NCBI RefSeq assembly: GCF_000281045.1
Contig: NW_008246096.1
Location: 526,497-590,496, forward strand
Source: Saprolegnia diclina VS20
Lineage: Eukaryota > Oomycota > Saprolegniomycetes > Saprolegniales > Saprolegniaceae
Length of the DNA stretch: 64,000 nt
Reading direction: 5' to 3'
Shown here: positions 31,701 to 43,100 of the stretch, in pieces
How the letters are laid out: each line of letters starts with the position of its first letter
How positions within the stretch are numbered: position 1 is the first letter of the stretch
Made by a program: the position numbers and the translations under genes
Notes under the pieces: model-generated
What the model saw: only the letters and a program-made list of their open reading frames with translations
Database searches by the model: none
What the model was told of the DNA's origin: nothing

Positions 31701-34700
31701 CGGCGAGTTTGAGTTTATGGGCGCGTCCGACCGCATTACGCTCATTCCTACGTGCGGCTTCTTCATCACGATGAACCCGGGGTACGCCGGCCGCACCGAG
31801 CTGCCCGAGAACCTCAAGGTGCTCTTCCGGTCGTGCGCCATGATTCGCCCCGATCTGCGCCCGATTTGCGAAAACATGCTCATGTCGGAAGGCTTTCAGC
31901 AAGCGCGGACGCTCGCAATCAAGTTTGTGACACTCTACCAGCTCAGTTCCGAACTTCTCTCCAAGCAGTTTCACTACGATTGGGGGCTTCGCGCAGTCAA
32001 GTCGGTCTTGCGTGTCGCCGGTATCCTCAAGCGTGCCGAGCCCGAGGTCGAAGAAGACAAGGTGCTCATGCGCGCACTCCGTGATTTCAACACGCCCAAG
32101 ATTCCGCAGCTCGACACGCCGATTTTCCTGCGTCTTATCAACGATCTCTTTATCGGCGTCGAAGTCAACCCGAAAGTGAACCTCGAGCTCCGTGACAAGA
32201 CGGTCGTTGTCTGCAAGGCCAACAACCTCCAGCACGACGAGTCGTTCATTCTCAAAGTCTGCCAGCTCCAAGAACTCATTGACGTCCGGCACTCGGTGAT
32301 GCTTCTCGGCAGCGCGGGCTCGGCGAAAACAACGACTTGGCAAACGCTTGCCAAGTGCTGGAACCTCAACAAGGAAAAGAAGGTCTGCGTCTACGAGACG
32401 CTCAACCCAAAGGCCGTCACGTCCGACGAGCTCTACGGCTACATGACGCTCTCGAAAGACTGGAAGGACGGTGTCATCTCGATCATCATGCGCGGTATGT
32501 CGAAAAACTACGCCGAGCAAGGGTTTTACGAGAGCCAAATGTACAAGTGGGTCGTCCTCGACGGCGACATTGATGCCGTCTGGATCGAGAGCATGAACAC
32601 AGTCATGGACGACAACAAGGTGCTCACGCTCGTCTCGAACGAGCGCATTCCGCTCTCGGAGGCGATGCGCATGTTTTTCGAGATCAACTCGCTCAAGAAC
32701 GCGACGCCCGCGACCGTCTCCCGCGCCGGTATCCTCTTCATCAACGAGTACGACATTGGGTGGCGGCCGTTCATGGAGTCGTGGGTCGCCCGGCGCGACG
32801 AAGAGATCGAGCGCACGTACCTCCCGGGCATGTTTGACAAGTACATTGAGGCGACGCTCGAGATGACACGCAAAGGCTTCAAGCAAGTGTCGTCGGTCCG
32901 TATCATCAACCAAGTGAGCACGATCTGCTACCTCCTCGAAGGCCTCTTTGCGGAAATCCCGGCCGAGAAGAAGACGCAAGAGGTCATCGAGTGCATCTTT
33001 GTGTTTTGCGCGACGTGGGCGTTTGGCGGTCCGTTCATCGTCGACAAGAGCGTCGACTACCGCAAGAACTTTAACGAGCTCTGGAACGCGACGTTCACTG
33101 CGGTCAAGTACCCGAAAGAAGGCACGTGCTTCGACTACTTTTACAACATTGAGACCAACGAGTTTGAGCACTGGAGCAGCCGCGTACCCAAGTATGCGCC
33201 GACGCCGATCGGCAACGCAATCTCGGACACGCCGTTCTCGACGATCGTCATCAGCACCATCGACTCGGTGCGGCTCACGCGCCTCGTGGAGATTCTCGTC
33301 AACCGGCAGCGACCCGTGCTGCTTGTGGGCGGCGCCGGCACGGGCAAGACCACGATTCTCAAGACGTTTTGCCGCAGCCTCGACGAAGACATGCTGCACG
33401 CGTGCATCAACATGAACTACTACACGGACTCGTTCAAGCTCCAGCAACAGCTCGAGCAAGTGATCGACAAGCGGTCGGGGCGCATGTTTGGTCCGCCCGC
33501 GACCAAGAAGCTCATCTACTTTATCGACGATCTCAACTTGCCGTACATTGAGACGTACGGTACGCAGAACGCACTGGCGCTTATGCGCCAGCACATGGAC
33601 TACCGCACGATCTTTGACCGGATCGACCTCGGGTTCCGAAAGGAGATTGTTGACGTCCAGTACCTCTCGGCGATGAACCCGACGGCCGGGTCGTTCATCA
33701 TCGACGAGCGTCTCCAGCGCCATTACGCGCTCTTTGCGTGCATGATGCCGAGCAAGGAAGACCTCAAGACGATCTACAATTCAATTCTCAAGGGGCATCT
33801 CGGCTTTGGCTTTTCAAACGCTGTCGTGAACGCGAGCGAGGTCTTTGTCGCGCTGAGTATTGCGGCCCACGAAGACATTGCCAACAAGTTTTTGCCGTCC
33901 GCGACCAAGTTTGTCTACAACTGGAACATGCGCGAGCTCAGCAACGTCGTGCAAGGCCTCACGCGGTCAAAAGGCGACTTTTACCCGACCGTCGAGTCGT
34001 TTGCGCGCCTTTGGATCCACGAAACCACGCGCGTCTTTTGCGATCGCATGATCAACAACGAAGACGTCGACAAGTTTACCGATCGGATGCGCGAAATCTC
34101 CAAGAAATTTCTGCCCGATGTCGACCAAGAAAAACTCTTCCCCAAGCCGTCCACTGGCGAAGACGAAGAGCCCGGCACGATTGTCAATATCTACACGACG
34201 TTTGCGGTGCCAGTCGCCGGCGCCGACTCGGTGTATTTGCCTGTCGCGGGCATGAAGCAGCTCAACAAGGTACTCACGGACCAGCTCGACGACTACAACT
34301 CCAAGTACTCGATGATGAACCTCGAGCTTTTCGGAAACGCGATGGAGCACGTGACGCGCATCTGCCGCATCATTGGCAACCCCGGCGGTAACGCCATGCT
34401 CATCGGTGTCGGCGGGTCCGGGAAGCAGTCGCTCTCGCGCCTCGCGTCGCACATTTGCGGCTTTGACGTGCGCCAGCTCAGCGTCACGAGCAACTTCAAG
34501 ATTGACGATTTGAAAGAAAGCCTTCAAGAGATGTTCAAGACGTCGGGCGTCCAAGGCATTCCGCTCGTGTTTTTGATCACAGACTCGCAAATTGTCAACG
34601 AGCGCTTCCTCGTCTTCATCAACGACATGCTGAGCTCGGGCTGGATCCCCGATTTGTTTGCAAAAGAAGACGTCGACGTGCTCTTGGCCGGTCTCCGAAA

Positions 34701-37700
34701 CGAAGCCAAGGCCCAAGGTGTGCCCGACACGCCCGATACGCTCATGGACTTTTTGCTGCTGCGGATTCGCTCCAACTTTCGCATCATCATGTGCTTCTCG
34801 CCGGTCGGCGCCGTCTTCCGAGTCCGCGCCCGGCGCTTCCCCGGTCTCGTCAACTGCACGGTCATTGATTGGTTCCACCCGTGGCCCCGGGACGCGCTCG
34901 TGCGCGTGGCCACGAGCTTCTTGGAGAAGGTCGAGGACCTCGGCGACAAGGCGCTCAAGAAGAGCCTCGCCAACCACATGGCCGACGTGCACATTTCCGT
35001 GACCGACATGAGTAAAAAGTACTTTGAGACGCAGCGCCGGTTCAACTACGTGACGCCCAAGAGTTTTCTCGAGCTCATTTCGTTCTACGAAGTGCTTCTT
35101 GGCCAAAAGAAGGCCGAGATCCAGCGCCAAATCACACGCCTCGACGACGGGCTGAGTACGCTGCGCAAGACGTCGGCGGACGTGGCCGAGCTCCAAATCG
35201 ACTTAAAGAATACGATGCAAGTCGTGGCCGAGAAGCAAGCGTCAACCGACGTCCTTCTCGAACAAATGGGCCGCGAGAAGGCAGGCGCCGAAGTCCAGCA
35301 AGAGAACGCCAACAAGGAAAAAGCCAAGGCCGAGAAGGCGTCCGCGTCGGCGCAGGAGCTCGCGCAAGAGGCGGAGAAGGAGCTGTCGCAGGCCAAGCCG
35401 GCCATGGACGCTGCGGCCGCTGCCGTCGACTGTCTCTCCAAGGCAGCGATCACGGAACTCAAGTCGCTGCCCAAGCCGCCGGCCGGTGTCGATCTCGTCA
35501 CCAAGGCGTGTCTCATTCTCGTTGAGAAAGAGTACAAAAACCATAAGTGGGACCGCGCCAAGAAGATGATGAACAACGTCGGTCAGTTTCTCGACTCGCT
35601 CAAGGTGTTTCGCGGCGAAGACATTCCGGAAGCGGACGTTGCGCGTCTCGAGCCCCTCATTGCCGACCCCGAGTTTACGACCGAGAAGATGCTTTCCAAG
35701 TCGGCGGCCGCGGCCAACCTCTGCTCGTGGGTCGTCAATATCTACACGTTCAACCGCATTTACGTGCGCGTCAAGCCGCTCATGGACTCGCTCGAAGCGT
35801 CGAAAAAGAAGAAAGAAGAGGCCGAAGAGACACTCGCCAAGGCCATGGCGCAGGTCGCCGAAGTCCAAAAGCGCCTCGAGCAACTCGAAGACACGCTGCG
35901 CTTGGCGACCGAAGAGAAGCTGCGCGTCGAGCAAATGAAGCAAAACTGCGAGAACCGACTGCAACTCGCGGGGAAGCTCGTGAACGGCCTCGCAAGTGAA
36001 AACGAGCGCTGGGGCATTGAGATTGAGCAGCTCAAAGCCAACGGCGTCATGGTCGTCGGCAACTCGCTTCTCGCGGCGGCGTTCGTCTCGTACATTGGCG
36101 CGTTTGACCAGCAGTTTCGACGCGAGCTGTGGCAGACCCTCTGGGTGCCCGATCTGATCGCCAAAGCCATCCCGATCACGGACGGCATTGACCCGCTCCA
36201 GATGCTGACGACCGAAGGCAAGAACGCCAAAATGCTCAGCGAGGGCCTCCCCGCCGATCGCATTTCGATTGAGAACGGGTCCATTATCACCAACTGCACG
36301 CGCTGGCCGCTCATCATCGACCCGCAGCTGCAAGGCATCAAGTGGCTGCGTGAAAAGGAGAAGGCGCGCGAGCTGGTCGTGATCCAGCTGACGCAGAACC
36401 AATGGCTGCGCAAGATGGAGACAGCGATCGTCAACGGCCACGTCGTGATTGTCGAAAACATTGGCGAAGAAATCGACGCGACGCTCGACCCGGTGCTGGC
36501 GCGCGCTGTGTACAAGAAAGGCTCGAGCGCGTCACTGTACCTAAAGTTCTCGGGCGAAGAAGTGCAGTACGACCCGAGTTTCTTTATGTACCTCCAGACG
36601 AAGCTATCCAACCCGCACTACAAGCCCGAGATTGCGGCGCAGTGTACGCTCATCAACTTTATTGCGACCGAGTCGGGCTTGGAAGACCAGCTACTGGAGA
36701 AAGCTGTCAACAAGGAGCAGCCCGAGCTCGAGAAGCAAAAGCAAGAGCTCGTCTTGGCCTTTCAGAAATTCAAAATCGATTTGGTCGAGCTTGAGGACCA
36801 GCTGCTCGAACGCTTGGCGAATGCGCCGGACGATATCTTGTCGGACGTGCCCCTCATCGAGTCGCTCGAAGAGACCAAGAAGAAGGCGACCGACATTGCG
36901 ATTTCTGTCAAGAAGAACCAAGAGACGGAGATCATCATCAACAACACGCGTGAACTCTACCGACCCGTGGCGGCCGAAGGCGCGATGCTCTACTTCTTGC
37001 TCACGACGCTTAGCGCCATCGACCACATGTACCGTTATTCGCTCGACTCGTTCATCACGTTCTTCTACGCGTCGATTGATCGCGCGCCGAGCGCCGAGAA
37101 GCAAGCCGAGCGCGTGCTGAATTTGCGCGAGTCGCTTCGGATCACGGTCTTTACGTGGGTCTCGCGCGGCCTCTTCGAGTCGCACAAGCTCATCTTCCTC
37201 TCGCAGCTCACGTTCAACCTCATGAAGCGCGGCATTCTCGGCGAAGACGTCCGCATCGCCGACACGTACATGCAATTCCTGCTTCGAGGGCCGAAGAAGA
37301 CGGCGTCCGGCGACGCCGATGCCAACCCCATCGATTGGCTACCCAACGCGCAGTGGTACGCGATCCAAGCGCTCTCGACGCTCGAGGAGTTCAACAAGAT
37401 GCCCCAAGACCTCCGAGAGGCGTCGTCGCGCTTCCGTGAATGGTACAACCACGTGACGCCCGAGAGTGAAAAGCTGCCGCTGGACTGGGCCGGCCTCGAC
37501 CGCACGCCGTTCCTCAAGCTCCTAGTCGTGCGGTGCCTCCGACCCGATCGCATGACGGTCGCCGTGTCGGAGTTTATTCGGCACGTCTTGCCCAATGGCG
37601 CCATGTACTGCGACTGCGACTCGGCGCTCAACTCGACGCAGGTCATGGACAACTCGTACTTGGACTCGACGCCGACAACACCGCTCTACTTTATCTTGTC

Positions 37701-39468
37701 GCCCGGCGCCGACGTTGTCGCGGGCCTTGACAAGCTCGCAATCAAGTATGGCTTTGAGCGCGGTGTCTCGTACCACAACGTGTCCATGGGCCAAGGCCAA
37801 GATGTGTTTGCGATGGACCGCCTCGAAGTCGCGCACCGCAACGGGCACTGGGTCATCCTCAACAACATCCACCTCATGCCGCGCTGGCTCATTACGCTCG
37901 AGAAGAAGCTCGACGAGTTTGCGTTGGAGGGTTCGCACAAGAACTTTCGGCTCTTTCTGACGTCCGACCCGTCGAATGCGATTCCGATTGGCGTTCTCAA
38001 CCGCTGCATCAAGCTCACAAACGAGCCCCCGAGCGGCTTGAAAGCGAATTTGAAGCGGGCGTTTGTGAGCTTTCCGAAAGAGTACATTGAAGAAGCCGAA
38101 GGCAAAGTCAAGTCAATTCTCTTTGGCTTGTGCCACTTTCATGCTGTCATGATGGAGCGCAAGATGTACGGCCCGCTCGGCTTCAACATGATGTACCCGT
38201 TCTCGCTCGGCGATCTCCGCGACTCGGCCATTTGCCTCAACAACTACCTCGAGAATTCGGGCGGCGGCAAGATTCCGTGGGCCGATCTCAAGTACATTTT
38301 CGGCGAAATCATGTACGGCGGCCACATTGTCAACGACTTTGACCGGCTCCTCGCCAACACGTACCTCGACTTTTACATGCGCGACGAGCTCCTCGATGAA
38401 ATGGAGATGTTCCCGTTCGTCGGCGACGAGAAGGGCCCGTCGTTCATGTCGATTGCGCCGTCGTCGTACGACAAGTACCTCGAGCACATTGAGACCGAGC
38501 TCAAGTCGGACTCGCCGCTCGCGTTTGGCTTGCACCCGAACGCCGAGATCGACTTTCGTACGACCCAGTCGGAGAGTCTCTTTCGAACGCTCATGGAGCT
38601 CCAGCCGCGCGACGCAGCCTCGGGCGACGCGGCCTCGAGCCCGATGGAGATTGCGCGGTTGGCGCTCGAGACGATCATGGGCCGCATTGGCGAAAAGAAG
38701 TTTGAAGTCGACGACATTGCCCGGTCGCTCGAAGAGATTGGGCCGTACCAAAACGTGTTTATCCAAGAGTGCGACGCGATCAACGTGCTTTTGCAGGAGA
38801 TCGCGCGGTCGCTCAACGAGCTCCAGCTCGGGTTCCTTGGTGAACTCACCATGTCGGATGCCATGGAAGCGGTCCAAGAAGCCCTCTTCCTCGACCGCGT
38901 GCCAAAAACGTGGGAAAAGCTCGCGTTCCCGAGCGCGCGCATGCTCGCGAGCTGGCTCCTCAACCTCGAACAGCGATTGGCACAGCTCGACGAGTGGACG
39001 CAAAACCCGAGTGACATTCCGCGCGTCACGTGGCTTTCGGGCATGATCAACCCGCAGTCGTTCTTGACGGCCATCATGCAAGTGACGGCGCAGCGCAGCC
39101 AACTGGAGCTCGATAAGCTCGTGATCCAAACCGACGTGCTCAAGCGCAAGTTCAACGAAGTCGACGCGCCGTCGCGCGATGGCGCGTACATCCACGGGCT
39201 CTTCCTCATGGGCGCGCGCTGGGACTCGAACAACTCGACCGTCGACAAGAGTATGCCGAAGGAGATGTTTTGCTCGATGCCAGTCATCAACTGCAAGGCG
39301 ATCCAGTCCGACAAGCTCGATCTCAAGGGCTCGTTCATTTGTCCGTGCTACAAGACCGAATTCCGAGGACCCACGTACGTCTTCTCGGCGCAGCTCAAGA
39401 CCAAGTCGCCGCCCGCGCGCTGGGTCTTGGCCGGTGTCGCCCTCATCATGGACGTCCCCGTCGTATGA
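25770..39468 (+). CDS. Axonemal outer-arm dynein heavy chain, beta (DNAH9/11/17) type
   Basis: Exons 25770-25906 and 25950-39468; one 43-bp intron; 4551 aa, normal for the family. ATP-driven motor of the flagellar outer arm; fits motile zoospores. The N-terminal tail carries LPLFSNPSNQEGWGEV and TKGETCLPLP, typical of the beta type. P-loops: AAA1 GPAGTGKT 1862-1869, AAA2 GSAGSAKT 2166-2173 (Ala where Gly is expected), AAA3 GGAGTGKT 2506-2513, AAA4 GVGGSGKQ 2865-2872. AAA1 Walker B is in WGCFDEFNRI. The stalk coiled coil runs about 3092-3222 and 3324-3406 around the microtubule-binding domain (KEYKNHKWDRAKKMMNN). The C-terminus FICPCYKTEFRGPTYVF is typical. A 13.5-kb uninterrupted reading frame makes very long antisense shadows that are not genes. 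Convergent with the ankyrin gene, 76 bp away. Confidence 0.97.
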
Positions 39469-39544
39469 GCGTCTTTCTCTATATGCAATAGTGCTAGAGT
39501 AACTACAGAAACAACCCGTGTACAAACACTCGTGTTTCTATGTT

Positions 39545-40915
39545 TCAACAAGTAGACGAGCTACGCCGTGCTGTATCCAAAAGCATGGCGACGTCGACGT
39601 GGCCGTTGGCGATGGCGGCCGTGTGGGCAATCTCAACATCCAAGACGGTATCGGAGGCGTCGAGGAGGAGGGCGACGACGTCGGCATGGCCGTGGGCAGC
39701 CGCCGCCCGGAGTGCGGACGACGACGCAATAGCACCACGGTCCAAGAGACGCTGCAGCACGGGTACATGGCTGCGCGACGCGGCACGGTCCACGGCACGT
39801 GGCGTCGGGACGAGCTTGCACGTTTGCAGGAGAAAGTCGACAATGTCGAGATGCCCGCCCGCGCTCGCCCCTTCGAGCGCAAGCGACGAGCCGGGAAAAC
39901 GGTGAGCGTGCAAGAGCTGCACCATTTCCAAGTGGCCGCGGGACGCCGCACCGTCGATGGCCACGGAGCCGCGGTCGCTGACGTGGTGCAATAGATGGGT
40001 GACGAGCGAGATGGACCCGGCGGCGGCCGCGGCGTTGAGCGCGGTCTGGAGCTGGATCGGCGAGTGCTCATGGAACGACAACAAGTAGGCGCCAATCGCG
40101 TCGGCGGCGCACTTGGCGGCCCACACAAGGCTCCACGGCGCGCACGGAGCTCCGTGGCCATGCTCACAGAGATATCGCACAAGATCCAAGCGGTGCGAGG
40201 CGATTGCTGCATGTAGCGCACGCTCCGAGCACCCTTCGTGCCGATGTGTTTGGAGCCAGACGACGACATCGAAGTGGCCGTTGTGCACGGCACCGTCCAT
40301 CGCGGTCACCGAACCGCCTTCGGACCGGTGGCGGTGCAACCATTGAAGGACGTGCAAATGGCCGTTGGTCGCAGCGCCATCAAAGGCGTGGATTGAGCAC
40401 CCTTCGGTGCGGTTGGCATGCAGCCACTGGACGATGTGAAGCGCACCGGTCGTGGAGGCTCCGTCCATCGCGGCCGCCGTTGCGCTAGCGCACCCGTGCG
40501 AGTGAAGCCATTGCACGACATCGAGGTGGCCGTTGCCGGCGGCGGCGTCCATGGCGCGGTGTGTGCAGCCTTCGCGGCGATGCGTGAGCAGCCAGCATAC
40601 GAGAGTCAAATGACCCGACGACGCGGCGTTGTCGATAGCCCAGGTCGTCGCCCCATCGTTGCGGTGAGCGTGGAGCCACTGGACGACGCCCAAGTGTCCG
40701 TTGGCGGCGGCCCAGTCGATCGCGTCTTCCGTTGCGGCGGCGCCCGCAGCGTGCAAGCGACGAACGAGGTGGAGGAACCCGGCGCCAGCAGCCTCGTCGA
40801 GGCTCCACTCGAGCGTTGTGTCGAGATAGCTGCTCACATATTGAAGCAGCGCCGTGTCGACGAGGCGCTCAGCACACGCGAGATGGACAGACGTGAGCGG
40901 TGCCGGCAGGTGCAT
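39545..40915 (-). CDS. Ankyrin-repeat protein, intronless
   Basis: Single exon, 456 aa, first ATG at 40915 (the frame extends to a GTG at 40921). About ten degenerate ankyrin-like units of ~32-34 residues, with recurring AAxNGHLxVVQWLHxHR and EGCSxxAMDGA; examples are AAANGHLGVVQWLHAHR and GNGHLDVVQWLHSHGCA. The repeats lack the GxTPLH turn of classical ankyrin repeats and instead use the WLHxHRxEG form common in large oomycete and giant-virus ankyrin families (from general knowledge). No other domain. Partner unknown. Composition is GC-rich like its neighbours, giving no sign of recent transfer. Confidence 0.85.
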   Translation of the reverse strand: MHLPAPLTSVHLACAERLVDTALLQYVSSYLDTTLEWSLDEAAGAGFLHLVRRLHAAGAAATEDAIDWAAANGHLGVVQWLHAHRNDGATTWAIDNAASSGHLTLVCWLLTHRREGCTHRAMDAAAGNGHLDVVQWLHSHGCASATAAAMDGASTTGALHIVQWLHANRTEGCSIHAFDGAATNGHLHVLQWLHRHRSEGGSVTAMDGAVHNGHFDVVVWLQTHRHEGCSERALHAAIASHRLDLVRYLCEHGHGAPCAPWSLVWAAKCAADAIGAYLLSFHEHSPIQLQTALNAAAAAGSISLVTHLLHHVSDRGSVAIDGAASRGHLEMVQLLHAHRFPGSSLALEGASAGGHLDIVDFLLQTCKLVPTPRAVDRAASRSHVPVLQRLLDRGAIASSSALRAAAAHGHADVVALLLDASDTVLDVEIAHTAAIANGHVDVAMLLDTARRSSSTC

Positions 40916-41080
40916 GGCCACTTGGCATGTGGGAAAGAATGAGCGACGGCCGTCGTCTCTGGTGTCTGCCTCTACCGCGGGTCGAGCCCGCGTGTTTTAA
41001 ACGGCCAAATGGTAGCCTAGACAGATGTTGTGTACACGTGACAATACTGTACACTGCGGTCATGTGGTGACCACTGTGTG

Positions 41081-41099
41081 TGTGAAATATCATTTCACA
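41081..41099. repeat. Short inverted repeat TGTGAAAT-ATC-ATTTCACA
   Basis: Perfect 8-bp arms (41081-41088 and 41092-41099) with a 3-base centre, between the divergent ankyrin and MEA1-like genes. Could be a dimeric factor site or a hairpin. Confidence 0.75.
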
Positions 41100-41145
41100 T
41101 GGTGTAAAAGTGTGTAAAATGATTTGTCATGCACTTTTACACCAT
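41099..41145. repeat. Perfect 14-bp inverted repeat with 19-base loop
   Basis: ATGGTGTAAAAGTG (41099-41112) is exactly complementary to CACTTTTACACCAT (41132-41145). Directly follows the smaller inverted repeat. Function unknown. Confidence 0.8.
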
Positions 41146-41194
41146 AGCACACCCTGTCGTGTAGCCAATGGACATCCAGTACGGATAGAATTGA

Positions 41195-41204
41195 AGTCCG
41201 GATA
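41195..41204. promoter_or_regulatory. AGTCCGGATA element upstream of MEA1-like gene
   Basis: 26 bp upstream of ATG 41231, the closest spacing seen. Confidence 0.45.
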
Positions 41205-41230
41205 ATGACGTTAGAGACAAAGATTTCAAA

Positions 41231-41656
41231 ATGGCCGAGAGCTGCGCGGCCCTGGACGCGCTCGAGCGCGAGTATGCGGTCATCGCGAGCCAGCGACCGA
41301 TCCCGGCCATGGACTTTAGCGACATGGAAGCGAAGAAGGAAGACGGCGACACATGCGTCGACAGCAGCGAGCATGAGATGCTGGGATCCGACTCGGAAGT
41401 CGAAGGGGCACCGATGGGCTACGAGCCGCTTATGGCCGACAGCGACGACGAAGACGACGAGGCGCATGAAGAGGTGGTGGCTCCTGCGGCCAGCAGCTGC
41501 GAGCCAGAGAAGATGACGGCCAACGATGTGGCGACGATTCAACAGGCCATGCAGCAACTCTCGCTGCCGGCGCCGTCGTGGGGCAAGAACTTGTCGGACA
41601 AAGACATCATGGCGCTCCTAATGCCCAAGGCGCCAGCGACTTTGCATCATCCATAG
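41231..41656 (+). CDS. MEA1 (male-enhanced antigen 1)-like acidic protein
   Basis: Single exon, 141 aa. N-terminal helix, then a strongly acidic disordered middle with GAPMGYEPLMADSDDEDDE, and a C-terminal helical block ATIQQAMQQLSLPAPSWGKN followed by LSDKDIMALL. The combination GYxPL in acidic sequence, then IxxAMxxLxLPxPxWxxxLSD near the end, resembles the animal MEA1 family, whose molecular role is poorly known. The match is from recalled sequence and is moderate. No intron needed. Confidence 0.6.
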   Translation: MAESCAALDALEREYAVIASQRPIPAMDFSDMEAKKEDGDTCVDSSEHEMLGSDSEVEGAPMGYEPLMADSDDEDDEAHEEVVAPAASSCEPEKMTANDVATIQQAMQQLSLPAPSWGKNLSDKDIMALLMPKAPATLHHP

Positions 41657-41789
41657 CCTTAAGCGCAATACTAGTCAGGCCACTTCGTCCTATGAGGTAT
41701 TGCGGCTAGTTGGAGTGTCATGTCCCTGGCGTATTGGCCCATGCAATTCTACACTTTGCATGGGCAGCTGCAAATTAATACATAACATC
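41657..41789. other. Intergenic
   Basis: Short spacer between the MEA1-like stop and the tentative minus-strand gene; nothing seen. Confidence 0.4.
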
Positions 41790-42282
41790 TCATACACTGT
41801 CATTCTCGTTGTGGCGAAGCTGCCGGCAACCCTTGAAGACTAGCTCGAAGCGATCCAACACATGCGAGTACATATGTCCAGTGCTTTTCAGCACGTAGCC
41901 GCGATGCAGCAGTCAGCAGTGTGACGAATATGTCCATTGCTTCCTCAAGGAACTCGAGGCCGTTGCGGACGCGCTGGTACAAACAATGTTGTAGCTCTGC
42001 TAGAAACCCTAATTCAGGCTGTTGGGCCTGCGAGCCGAATGAAAAACTTGCAGCGTCGACGACGCACCACGGTCTCCACTAGGTGCGTGTATTGAGCAAG
42101 TATCGACGGTATATGATACAGCTAGTATGTGAAGAGGTACTCAAGGCGTCGCCGTCCTTCTCGCCACTGGCGCGACGCCGATCGTCGAGCAACTTCAACG
42201 TACGCGAGATCATCGCTTCTGATTGGCTGTTTTCTTTTGCAAGCGCGCTTCTGAGTGGTTGGATGGCACGTGCCGATGCCAT
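41790..42282 (-). CDS. Tentative small intron-containing gene, unknown product
   Basis: Not a single long frame, but a plausible chain. Exon 1 42141-42282 begins MASARAIQPLRSALAKENSQ and reads coding-like to a GTACC donor; a TAG acceptor at 42079 leads to an 11-base exon (42068-42078), then a GTGCG donor and CAG acceptor (42028) to PELGFLAELQHCLYQRVRNG and GLEFLEEAMDIF. The last exon is unclear: either read-through or a splice into VFKGCRQLRHNEND before a stop at 41790-41792. The helical, charged sequence looks like protein, but nothing is recognised. Start lies only 29 bp from the divergent RSL1D1-like start. A microexon and an unsure end keep confidence low; a pseudogene is the alternative. 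Confidence 0.33.
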
Positions 42283-42311
42283 TGGGCGAAATATTTCTAT
42301 TGTCCCGAACC

Positions 42312-43100
42312 ATGGAGCGCCTGGTGCCCACCGAGGTCAAGCGCGCGGTCGTCGCACTGCAGCAGTTCCAGCAAAAGCAAGCGCCGCCGGCCAAGAAGAA
42401 GCACAAGACGCACGCAGTCATCAGCCTCATCGTGACGCGGAAGAAGGTACCGGCGACCGTGGCGCCGAAGCCGGTCCCGATCGCGCTGCCCCACTCGCTG
42501 CGCCTCGACGGCGACGCGATCTTGCTGGTCAAGGACATTGACCTCAAACGCATCAAGGACGCGCTGGCGAAAGAGCCGGTCCCTGGCGTCGCCAAGGTCA
42601 TGGGCCTCAAGCAGCTCAAGACGCAGCTCAAGGAACCCCGCGAGTTCCGAGCACTTTACACGACCTTCCTCGCCGACGACCGCGTCCTCAACGTCATCAA
42701 AGCCACGCTCGGGAAGAAGTTTTTTGAGGCGACGCCGCTCGTCGAGCTCGTGCCCGTGCTCGTCGCCAAGCGTGATGTTGCCGACTACGTCCGGCGCGCG
42801 CTCGACGGCACGACCATGGTGCCGTCGCCGGGCCCGTGCATCAACGTCAAGGTCGCAATCGACCTCATGCCGGCCGAGGTCATCATGGAGAACATTGCGG
42901 CCGCGACTGCCGTCATCGTCGACAACATTGGGCGCAAGTGGAAGAACGTCAAGTCCATTAGCATCAAGACGACCGAGTCGATCGCGCTGCCCATCTACCA
43001 CGCGCCGGTCGACGCCGTCAAGAAGCCCGAGAATACGAGCAAGAAGCGCAAGGCAAACGACAGCGCCACGCCTGTGACGAAGAAGGCGAAGCGCGGCTAA
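42312..43100 (+). CDS. Ribosomal L1-domain ribosome-biogenesis protein (RSL1D1/Utp30/Cic1-like)
   Basis: Single exon, 262 aa, first in-frame ATG 42312. Residues about 30-235 follow the L1 fold of the nucleolar UTP30/RSL1D1/CIC1 group: LVTRKKVPATVAPKPVPIALP, LLVKDIDLKRIKDAL, EFRALYTTFLADDRVL, LGKKFFEATPL (the Gly-Lys-xFxxxxP signature), CINVKVAIDLMPAEVIMENI, and WKNVKSISIKTTESIALPIY. The tail is Lys-rich (KKRKANDS ... KKAKRG), a nucleolar-targeting type. Length fits Utp30-like members better than human RSL1D1. Involved in pre-rRNA processing by family. Confidence 0.87.
   Translation: MERLVPTEVKRAVVALQQFQQKQAPPAKKKHKTHAVISLIVTRKKVPATVAPKPVPIALPHSLRLDGDAILLVKDIDLKRIKDALAKEPVPGVAKVMGLKQLKTQLKEPREFRALYTTFLADDRVLNVIKATLGKKFFEATPLVELVPVLVAKRDVADYVRRALDGTTMVPSPGPCINVKVAIDLMPAEVIMENIAAATAVIVDNIGRKWKNVKSISIKTTESIALPIYHAPVDAVKKPENTSKKRKANDSATPVTKKAKRG

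Larger units (their letters stand above)
40916..41230. other. Divergent promoter region with hairpins, ankyrin / MEA1-like
   Basis: 315 bases between two divergent starts. It is A/T-richer than the coding DNA and holds two perfect inverted repeats plus a TCCGGATA element (separate entries). Confidence 0.5.

Noticed and set aside
28564-33723. Antisense frames of about 580 and 730 codons inside the dynein gene
   Set aside because: Shadows of the dynein coding strand; no domain, and the composition is the mirror of its codons.
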